Shown here piece after piece: positions 1 through 5,114 of a stretch of DNA of 5,114 bases. The DNA comes from an uncultured Paracoccaceae bacterium (GTDB lineage Bacteria > Pseudomonadota > Alphaproteobacteria > Rhodobacterales > Rhodobacteraceae). Made by a program: the position numbers and the translations under genes. The number at the start of each line of letters is the position of its first letter. Position 1 is the stretch's first letter. The stretch is taken from the NCBI GenBank assembly GCA_938038825.1, contig CALHST010000145.1:1-5114 (forward strand), given 5' to 3'. The notes beneath the pieces were generated by a model. It saw only the letters and a list, made by a program, of their open reading frames with translations. It searched no databases and was not told where the DNA came from.

Positions 1-1598
1 GCTTTGCGTTTGCGCACAGCCCAGCCGATATCCAGCCCCGCCAAATCGCCCACGGCAAACGGCCCCATCGCGAAACCAAACCCGGTGAGCGCCTTGTCGA
101 TCTCATAGGGTGACGCCCCGTCCAGCACCATGTGATCTGCCGCCGTGCGATAGGTGGCCAAGATCCGGTTGCCGATGAACCCATCGCACACGCCAGCCCG
201 CACGCTGATCTTTTTCAAACGCTGGCCCAGCGCAAATCCCGTTGCCACAACATCAGGCGAGGTTTTATCTGCGACCACAACTTCCAACAGTTTCATCACA
301 TGGGCCGGCGAAAAGAAATGCAACCCGATCACATCTTCGGGGCGTTTCGTGCATGCGGCGATTTCGTTCACGTCTAGATAGGACGTATTGGACGCCAAAA
401 TCGCACCCGGTTTGCAAACCGCGTCCAGCTTGGTGAACACCTGCTTTTTCACCGACATGTCTTCGAAAACGGCTTCGATCGCCAGATCCACGCTCCCAAG
501 ATCGTCATAGGACGTGGTCAGACTCAGCGCCTTTTCAGTGCGTGTTTCGAACCCGGCTTGGTCAATCTTGCCGCGTTTCAACGCGCCTTGCAGATTGCCC
601 ACAATCCGTTCTTTTGCGGCCTCGGCAGCTTCCGGCGTCATTTCAAGCATGACGACAGACAGCCCCGACAACAAAGCCGCCGTTGCAATGCCCGCTCCCA
701 TCGTGCCGCCACCAATCACACCCACCGCAGCAACATCGCGGGGCGTGACGCCTTTGAGTTCAGGCAAATTGCTCGCAGCCCGTTCGCTAAAGAACGCATG
801 GATCATGCCTTTGCGTTGATCCGTCTCCATCAGCTCCATAAAGATACGGCGTTCTTCGGCCATGCCCTCGGCAAATGGTTTTTCCACAGATGCCTGAATG
901 GCCCGGACCGCATATGCCGGCGAGATTTGCCCACGCCCTTTCGCCAATACCGCGTTGTATGCGGCGTCCCAATCAATTGCATCGGGATGATCTAACGCGC
1001 TCACTTTTCGCGGACCGGCGCCTTGTGCGATCAACTCTTCTGCATAGGCCAACCCGTTTTCTAATGGCGTGCCCTCCGCAATGCGGTCAATCAGCCCTAA
1101 TGTCATGGCTTCTGAGGCGCCGACGTGCCGCCCTGTGGTGATGATATCAATTGCCGCTTCTGTATTGGTTAAACGCGGCACACGCTGCGTTCCACCAGCG
1201 CCAGGAATCAGGCCCAGATGGACCTCTGGCAAACCAACCCGGGCCGACGGAACCGCCACACGATAATGTGTGCTGACCGCAACCTCCAGACCGCCGCCCA
1301 GCGACACCCCATGCATGGACGCGATCAACGGCTTGGAAATGGCTTCGATCTTGTCACAAAGATCCGGCAACCATGGCGCCATCGGGGGTTTGCCGAACTC
1401 TTTGATATCCGCGCCCGCAATAAATGCGCGCCCCTCACCCAAAAGAATAATTGCACCTACATCGGCGTCTGCATCCGCCGCCAACACCGCATCTTGCAAC
1501 CCTTGGCGAACGGCCTGCGACAGCGCATTGACCGGCGGGTTATTGATGGAAACAACGGCCACTGTCCCGTGCCGGGTCATGCTGACGACATCGCTCAT
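1..1598 (-). CDS. Bifunctional enoyl-CoA hydratase / 3-hydroxyacyl-CoA dehydrogenase (FadB/FadJ-like), C-terminus cut off by window edge
   Basis: Multifunctional beta-oxidation enzyme of the cytoplasm: it hydrates 2-enoyl-CoA to 3-hydroxyacyl-CoA, then oxidises this with NAD+ to 3-ketoacyl-CoA for a thiolase. I translated 532 codons with no stop before the left edge. Residues ~1-190 are a crotonase domain: the oxyanion-hole segment FIAGADIKEF (59-68), GGGLE with Glu105, and GLPE with Glu125, matching the two catalytic glutamates of E. coli FadB (Glu119, Glu139). Residues ~290-470 are the NAD-binding domain, with the Rossmann loop GGGTMG (296-301), Glu319 at the end of the second strand, SNTS (403-406), and His427 with Glu439 spaced like the FadB His450/Glu462 dyad. 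GFIGNRI (473-479) opens the C-terminal dehydrogenase domain. FadB/FadJ proteins are about 700-730 residues, so roughly three quarters is visible. The ATG at 1598 has an excellent Shine-Dalgarno site. All visible key residues are intact. FadB versus FadJ type is not assigned. Confidence 0.95.
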   Translation of the reverse strand, partial: MSDVVSMTRHGTVAVVSINNPPVNALSQAVRQGLQDAVLAADADADVGAIILLGEGRAFIAGADIKEFGKPPMAPWLPDLCDKIEAISKPLIASMHGVSLGGGLEVAVSTHYRVAVPSARVGLPEVHLGLIPGAGGTQRVPRLTNTEAAIDIITTGRHVGASEAMTLGLIDRIAEGTPLENGLAYAEELIAQGAGPRKVSALDHPDAIDWDAAYNAVLAKGRGQISPAYAVRAIQASVEKPFAEGMAEERRIFMELMETDQRKGMIHAFFSERAASNLPELKGVTPRDVAAVGVIGGGTMGAGIATAALLSGLSVVMLEMTPEAAEAAKERIVGNLQGALKRGKIDQAGFETRTEKALSLTTSYDDLGSVDLAIEAVFEDMSVKKQVFTKLDAVCKPGAILASNTSYLDVNEIAACTKRPEDVIGLHFFSPAHVMKLLEVVVADKTSPDVVATGFALGQRLKKISVRAGVCDGFIGNRILATYRTAADHMVLDGASPYEIDKALTGFGFAMGPFAVGDLAGLDIGWAVRKRK

Positions 1599-1605
1599 GG
1601 TGCAT

Positions 1606-1613
1606 TCCTCCTT
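1606..1613 (-). promoter_or_regulatory. Strong Shine-Dalgarno site of the beta-oxidation gene
   Basis: The minus strand reads AAGGAGGA, close to a perfect anti-16S match. Seven bases separate it from the ATG at 1598. This fixes the start choice over the next in-frame ATG at codon 7 and predicts efficient translation initiation. Confidence 0.85.
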
Positions 1614-1666
1614 AAATTGTGCCCAATCTTGAACCGATCCACTCAAAAGGCCCACTCTGACCCTAC

Positions 1667-1696
1667 GTCACACTGTAATCGAAACCAGTCTATAGA
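1667..1696 (+). promoter_or_regulatory. Weak candidate sigma-70 promoter for the ABC importer operon
   Basis: A possible -35 GTCACA (1667-1672) and -10 TATAGA (1691-1696) are 18 nt apart, and each hexamer matches the consensus at four of six positions. Transcription would start near 1703 and give a leader of about 65 nt that includes the hairpin at 1735-1750. The -10 lies inside the GTCTATAGAC palindrome, so a bound regulator could block it. The match is weak, and alphaproteobacterial promoters often deviate from this consensus. Confidence 0.25.
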
Positions 1697-1697
1697 C
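1688..1697. repeat. Perfect 10-bp palindrome, possible operator
   Basis: GTCTATAGAC is identical to its reverse complement. It lies near the middle of the divergent intergenic region and overlaps the candidate -10 of the plus-strand operon. The symmetry does not extend outward: the immediately flanking pairs mismatch. Short perfect palindromes also occur by chance, so an operator role is inference. Confidence 0.3.
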
Positions 1698-1734
1698 CTT
1701 TTGGCCGGAATCGGTTTGACTGCACACATACAGA

Positions 1735-1750
1735 CGGTGCCAAAGCACCG
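1735..1750 (+). promoter_or_regulatory. Hairpin in the 5' leader of the ABC importer operon
   Basis: CGGTGC, a 4-base loop CAAA, and GCACCG form a perfect six-pair stem rich in G-C. It ends 18 nt before the start codon and 3 nt before the first AGGGA. No U-tract follows, so it is not an intrinsic terminator. It could stabilise the 5' end, influence ribosome access, or, as DNA, act as a protein-binding dyad. The structure is seen directly; any function is inference. Confidence 0.45.
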
Positions 1751-1753
1751 CAT

Positions 1754-1768
1754 AGGGAAAAACAGGGA
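1754..1768 (+). promoter_or_regulatory. Tandem AGGGA ribosome-binding candidates of the ABC ATPase gene
   Basis: Two AGGGA motifs precede the ATG at 1769: one at 1754-1758 with a 10-nt spacer, and one at 1764-1768 that directly abuts the start codon. Only the first has a workable spacing, at the long end. The site is clearly weaker than that of the divergent gene and lies next to the leader hairpin. Confidence 0.5.
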
Positions 1769-3532
1769 ATGACAGCGCTCCTCTCGGTCGAGAATTTGGC
1801 GATTGGCTTTGGGACTGCGTCCGATGTTGTGGACGGGGTCTCTTTTTCTGTGGCCAAAGGCGAAACCCTTGCATTGGTTGGGGAAAGTGGCTCTGGCAAG
1901 ACACTGACATGTCGGTCTGTGCTGCGGATTTTACCGGGTGCTGCACAGTTGCGGCGTGGCAAGATCCTGTTTGGTCCCGACAAGGTGGATTTGATCACCC
2001 AAAGCGAACGCCAGCTGCGCAAAATACGCGGCAACCGCATCGCGATGATCTTTCAGGAACCCATGCGCTCTTTGTCTCCGCTTCACCGGATGGGAAATCA
2101 GGTCGGTGAAGTGTTGCGCCTGCACGACAGTTTGTCCGCGAGCGCTGTGCGCAAGCGGGTGCTGGAAACCTTTGAACAAGTCGGCTTTCCCGATCCCGAA
2201 AGAGCCTATAAATCCTATCCGTTTGAAATGTCCGGCGGCATGCGCCAACGCGCCATGATTGCCATGGCTATGGTGTCCAAACCTGACTTGCTGATCGCGG
2301 ATGAACCGACAACTGCATTGGACGTGACCACCCAGGCCGTCGTGCTGGGCCTGATCAAGGATTTGCAACGCGACACAGGCATGGGGCTTATTCTGGTAAC
2401 CCACGATCTGGGTGTTGTGGCCAATATGGCCGAAAAAGTTGTTGTCATGCGCAAGGGCCGCGTGATGGAGGCAGGCCCGGCCGGTCCCGTCCTGTCCGAC
2501 CCGGCCCATGGGTACACCAAAAAGCTGCTGGCAGCCGCACCCATGATTCCTGATGTGGCCGTTCCCGCTGCTCCTTTGCTGGATGATGACATCATCTTGC
2601 AAATGAAAGACGTCACCAAGAGTTTCACCATGAAGGCGCGTGGCTGGGCTGGTCCGAAAACCATCAAGGCCTGCCAACAAGTAAACCTGTCCGTTCCGCG
2701 CGGCAAAACTGTTGCCATCGTGGGCGAAAGTGGCTCCGGCAAGACAACCGCAGCACGTATTGCCCTTGCGGCGGATCTGCCCGATGCCGGCGGCGAAGTC
2801 TGGTTCACACCCACACCCGGCGGGCAACCTGTACCCGTTCACTCCATGAACGCCACCCAGCGTGTGGCGTTTCAACGTCAAGCACAAATGGTGTTTCAGG
2901 ATCCCTATTCCTCGCTTTCGCCCCGGATGCGCATCCGCGAAGCCTTGACCGAACCGATGGAGATCCATGGCATTGGCACAACGGCGGAACGACGCGACAA
3001 AGCCGCCGAAATGCTGCGCCTTGTTGGGCTTGATCCTGTGATGCTTGGCCGATATCCCCACGCGTTTTCGGGTGGTCAACGTCAACGCCTGTCAATCGCC
3101 CGAGCATTGACGTTGGACCCTGTGCTGATGGTCTGCGATGAACCAACCTCGGCCCTTGACGTGTCGGTGCAGGAACAAGTGCTGACCTTACTGGAAGACA
3201 TCCGCGACCATGCCGGATTGTCCTATCTGTTTATCTCACACGACCTTGCTGTTGTGGCGCGCCTTGCAGACGAAGTGGCCGTCATGCGGCAAGGTTTCAT
3301 CGTCGAACAGGCCCCGCCCGAGACACTATTTTACAACCCCAAACATCCCTACACCCGTGCGCTGATCGCAGCGCAGCCGGAACCCGACATTAACCGCCCC
3401 ATTGATTTGGCGGAAGTGGCTCTGGGTGCTGGCGATCCAACTGGATGGGATGACATGTTCCGCTTCGAAGGCCCGACACCTCCGGCGCTGTTAGAAGTCG
3501 AACCCGGACATAAGGTGCGCTGTCATGCCTAA
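1769..3532 (+). CDS. Dipeptide/oligopeptide ABC transporter, fused double ATP-binding protein
   Basis: Complete 587-residue ATPase that powers a peptide-type importer at the cytoplasmic face of the inner membrane. It joins two nucleotide-binding domains, equivalent to DppD plus DppF in one chain, as in E. coli YejF and GsiA. Domain 1 (~5-260): Walker A GESGSGKT (38-45), Q-loop Gln96, signature MSGGMRQR (154-161), Walker B ending ADEP (177-180), H-loop His212. Domain 2 (~275-540): Walker A GESGSGKT (319-326), Q-loop Gln377, signature FSGGQRQR (433-440), Walker B ending CDEP (456-459), H-loop His491. Both catalytic glutamates (179, 458) are present, so both sites look competent. Each domain is followed by an oligopeptide-type C-terminal extension (PAHGYTKKLLAAAP at 245-258; NPKHPYTRALIAAQP at 523-537). 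It is the first gene of the operon and overlaps the binding-protein gene by 8 nt. Substrate is not determinable from the ATPase. Confidence 0.95.
   Translation: MTALLSVENLAIGFGTASDVVDGVSFSVAKGETLALVGESGSGKTLTCRSVLRILPGAAQLRRGKILFGPDKVDLITQSERQLRKIRGNRIAMIFQEPMRSLSPLHRMGNQVGEVLRLHDSLSASAVRKRVLETFEQVGFPDPERAYKSYPFEMSGGMRQRAMIAMAMVSKPDLLIADEPTTALDVTTQAVVLGLIKDLQRDTGMGLILVTHDLGVVANMAEKVVVMRKGRVMEAGPAGPVLSDPAHGYTKKLLAAAPMIPDVAVPAAPLLDDDIILQMKDVTKSFTMKARGWAGPKTIKACQQVNLSVPRGKTVAIVGESGSGKTTAARIALAADLPDAGGEVWFTPTPGGQPVPVHSMNATQRVAFQRQAQMVFQDPYSSLSPRMRIREALTEPMEIHGIGTTAERRDKAAEMLRLVGLDPVMLGRYPHAFSGGQRQRLSIARALTLDPVLMVCDEPTSALDVSVQEQVLTLLEDIRDHAGLSYLFISHDLAVVARLADEVAVMRQGFIVEQAPPETLFYNPKHPYTRALIAAQPEPDINRPIDLAEVALGAGDPTGWDDMFRFEGPTPPALLEVEPGHKVRCHA
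3512..3517 (+). promoter_or_regulatory. Shine-Dalgarno site of the binding-protein gene, inside the ATPase gene
   Basis: AAGGTG lies 7 nt upstream of the ATG at 3525, within the last codons of the ATPase gene. It supports that start and suggests translational coupling with the upstream gene. Confidence 0.55.
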
Positions 3533-3662
3533 GAACCATCCTCTTCACTCAACCCGCCCCCGCCAGACTGTCGCGCGCGCTGTGGCGCGGGCGAACCCGG
3601 CCCCCTTGATCACCTTGCTGATGACAGCCTTGGCCGCGTTGATCCTGTGGGTCAGCGTGGCA
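3525..3662 (+). other. Signal peptide (or uncleaved anchor) of the substrate-binding protein
   Basis: Residues 1-26 carry several Arg/Lys and His residues. Residues 27-46 are a hydrophobic run rich in Leu, Ala, Thr and Val that ends in SVA, giving a plausible signal peptidase I site after Ala46. There is no Cys for lipoprotein processing and no twin-arginine motif. The 26-residue n-region is long for a Sec signal. An internal GTG at codon 20 has no Shine-Dalgarno site, so the ATG at 3525 is kept. Confidence 0.6.
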
Positions 3663-5114
3663 CATTCCGGCGGTTTCGAAGAACCCGATAGTCTCATGGA
3701 TAAAGTGACCGCTGGTGAACTGCCCGCCGTCGAGGACCGTCTTCCCGAAGATCCACTGGTTGTTGATTTGGCCGCAAAGGGCCGGAAACTAGGTGCCTAT
3801 GGCGGCACATTGCGCACCATGGTCACCAGGTCCAAAGACGTGCGCCAAATGGTGGTCTACGGCTATGCGCGGCTTGTGGGTTACGATCACAACTATGATC
3901 TGAAGCCCGACATTCTAAAAGACGTCACGATTGAAGACGGGCGTATCTATACGATGCACCTGCGCAAAGGGCATAAATGGTCTGATGGCGCCCCCTTCAC
4001 GTCAGAAAACTTCCGCTATTGGTGGGAAGATGTCGCCAATAACGAAGAACTGTCCCCTTCAGGCCCACCAGAGTTTCTGCGCGCCGAAGGACACTTGCCC
4101 AAAGTCACTTTCCCGGACGAGGTGACTGTGCGCTTTGAATGGCCCGTGGCCCATACCGCGTTTCTGCAAACGTTGGCGCAGGCCCGCCCGCCCTTTATTT
4201 ACCGCCCCTCGCATTACCTGAAAGACTTTCACGCGAAATATGCGGATGGCGATCATATGACGACCATGATCGAAGACAAACGTGTGAACAGCTGGGCGGC
4301 GTTACACAACAAATTCGACAACATGTACAAAAACGACAACCCGGACTTGCCGACCCTGCACCCATGGATGAGCGCAACAGCCGGTAAGAAGGCGACGCGT
4401 TACATCTTTGTACGCAACCCTTATTACCACCGCGTGGACCGCGAAGGGTATCAATTGCCCTATATCGACACGGTGGAAATGACAGTCGTGGGCAAAGGTC
4501 TTGTGGCGGCCAAAGCCAATGCAGGCGAAGTAGACTTACAAGCGCGAGGCCTTGATTTCCGGGACGTGTCGATCTTGAAAAAAGGCGAAGCAGATGGCGC
4601 AGAATATCGCACCAATCTGTGGGCCAACGGCGCGGCGAGCCAAATCGCGATCTACCCAAACCTAAACTTCAATGATGACGGTTGGCGCGCAGTCATCCGC
4701 GATGCCCGCTTCCGGCGTGCTCTGTCACTGGGCATAGACCGTCGCATGATCAACCGCGCGCTGTATTTTGGTATGGCCCGCGAAGGGGGTATGACCGCCC
4801 TGGCACGCTCTCCCTTGTTTGATCCCACAAACCTCTCGAAATGGGCCATCTATCAGCCTGATCTTGCCAATGAATTGTTGGATGACATGGGACTAACCGA
4901 TCGGGACGCGCGCGGCATTCGCAAGCTGCCGGATGGTCGCCCGATGGAATTTGTGGTGGAAACAGCCGGTGAACGGCAAGAGGTTGAAAACGCACTGGCC
5001 ATTATCACCGACACGTGGCGTGATCTGGGGATCAAGCTGGTGATGCGCCCGCTGGATCGGGATATCCTGCGCAACCGTGTGTATGCAGGCAACTCTATGT
5101 CGTCAGTGTGGTTT
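3525..5114 (+). CDS. ABC transporter substrate-binding protein, family 5 (peptide/nickel/oligosaccharide type), C-terminus cut off by window edge
   Basis: Periplasmic receptor that would bind the substrate and deliver it to the permeases. I translated 530 codons with no stop before the right edge. A basic N-terminus (residues 1-26) and a hydrophobic segment (~27-46) form a signal peptide or membrane anchor. The mature part begins around residue 47. GAYGGTLR (90-97) followed by a region ending LKPDILKD (126-133), then RKGHKWSDGAPFTSENF (147-163), form the typical N-terminal core of SBP_bac_5 proteins. FVRNPYYHRVD (295-305), the LPYIDTVEM segment (311-319), and RDARFRRALSLGIDRRMI (392-409) are further family landmarks. 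No lipobox cysteine is present. At over 530 residues without its C-terminus it exceeds DppA/GsiB (~510-535) and fits the longer YejA-like or oligosaccharide-type members (~600+). The substrate is unknown. The permease genes are expected downstream. Confidence 0.93.
   Translation, partial: MPKNHPLHSTRPRQTVARAVARANPAPLITLLMTALAALILWVSVAHSGGFEEPDSLMDKVTAGELPAVEDRLPEDPLVVDLAAKGRKLGAYGGTLRTMVTRSKDVRQMVVYGYARLVGYDHNYDLKPDILKDVTIEDGRIYTMHLRKGHKWSDGAPFTSENFRYWWEDVANNEELSPSGPPEFLRAEGHLPKVTFPDEVTVRFEWPVAHTAFLQTLAQARPPFIYRPSHYLKDFHAKYADGDHMTTMIEDKRVNSWAALHNKFDNMYKNDNPDLPTLHPWMSATAGKKATRYIFVRNPYYHRVDREGYQLPYIDTVEMTVVGKGLVAAKANAGEVDLQARGLDFRDVSILKKGEADGAEYRTNLWANGAASQIAIYPNLNFNDDGWRAVIRDARFRRALSLGIDRRMINRALYFGMAREGGMTALARSPLFDPTNLSKWAIYQPDLANELLDDMGLTDRDARGIRKLPDGRPMEFVVETAGERQEVENALAIITDTWRDLGIKLVMRPLDRDILRNRVYAGNSMSSVWF

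Larger units (their letters stand above)
1599..1768. promoter_or_regulatory. Divergent intergenic region between beta-oxidation gene and ABC importer operon
   Basis: This 170-nt gap separates two genes transcribed away from each other, so it must hold the promoter of each unless one is driven from elsewhere. It contains a perfect palindrome (1688-1697), a hairpin (1735-1750), and a 7-bp inverted pair AACCGAT (1632-1638) / ATCGGTT (1710-1716). I see no convincing sigma-70 promoter on either strand; the best plus-strand candidate is listed separately. I also see no terminator-like hairpin with a T-run, no tRNA and no small gene. Confidence 0.7.

Noticed and set aside
558..995. Plus-strand open frame of 145 codons
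   Set aside because: Antisense to the NAD-binding part of the beta-oxidation gene, which reads through without interruption; no recognisable motif.
1716..1721. TTGACT as a -35 element for the ABC operon
   Set aside because: At 16-18 nt spacing only TGCCAA/GCCAAA-like sequences follow, with no acceptable -10 hexamer.
1735..1750. Hairpin as an intrinsic terminator
   Set aside because: No T-run follows the stem on either strand, and it lies just upstream of a start codon in a divergent region where no transcript needs to end.
1218..1772. Plus-strand open frame of 184 codons crossing the intergenic region
   Set aside because: Most of it is antisense to the crotonase domain of the beta-oxidation gene, its composition looks random, and it shows no good ribosome site. 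It would also run into the ATPase start.
1931..3085. Long open frame of 384 codons on the minus strand
   Set aside because: It lies wholly antisense to the ABC ATPase gene, whose motifs are intact from end to end. Its translation is rich in His, Gly and Arg with no recognisable domain, as expected for an antisense shadow.
1769..3532. Two separate ATPase genes (DppD and DppF) merged by a sequencing error
   Set aside because: One uninterrupted frame with a natural linker joins the domains, no internal start with a ribosome site is evident at the junction, and fused ATPases of this kind (YejF, GsiA) are well known.
4195..4659. Minus-strand open frame of 154 codons
   Set aside because: Antisense to the solute-binding protein gene; rich in Arg, Ser and Cys with no domain signature.

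Overview
The window reads as ordinary chromosomal DNA of a Gram-negative alphaproteobacterium, most likely a member of the Rhodobacteraceae (Roseobacter-like). The basis is moderate-to-high GC codon usage judged by eye, the style of the encoded proteins, and close gene packing. The assignment is inference; no ribosomal or other marker gene is present.

Layout. Positions 1-1598 (minus strand) hold the N-terminal ~532 residues of a bifunctional fatty-acid beta-oxidation enzyme (enoyl-CoA hydratase plus 3-hydroxyacyl-CoA dehydrogenase); its C-terminus runs off the left edge. Positions 1599-1768 are a 170-nt divergent intergenic region. It carries the strong Shine-Dalgarno site of the minus-strand gene, a perfect 10-bp palindrome, a compact 6-bp-stem hairpin and the weaker ribosome-binding region of the plus-strand gene. 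Positions 1769-3532 (plus) encode a complete 587-residue ABC-transporter ATPase with two nucleotide-binding domains, of the dipeptide/oligopeptide type. Positions 3525-5114 (plus) encode the first 530 residues of a family-5 extracellular solute-binding protein. It overlaps the ATPase gene by 8 nt and runs off the right edge.

How the genes work together. The two plus-strand genes form the start of an operon for a periplasmic-binding-protein-dependent importer. The binding protein would capture a peptide or other family-5 substrate in the periplasm, and the fused ATPase would energise uptake. The two permease genes this system needs are absent from the window and are expected just downstream of the right edge. 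Putting the fused ATPase first is the order of the E. coli gsiABCD operon, but the binding protein is larger than GsiB and looks more like the long YejA-type members, so the substrate cannot be named. The minus-strand beta-oxidation enzyme shares only the intergenic region with the importer; no functional link is evident from sequence.

I found no RNA gene, mobile element, CRISPR array or clearly novel system. The observations most worth checking are the structured leader of the importer operon and the palindromes in the divergent promoter region.
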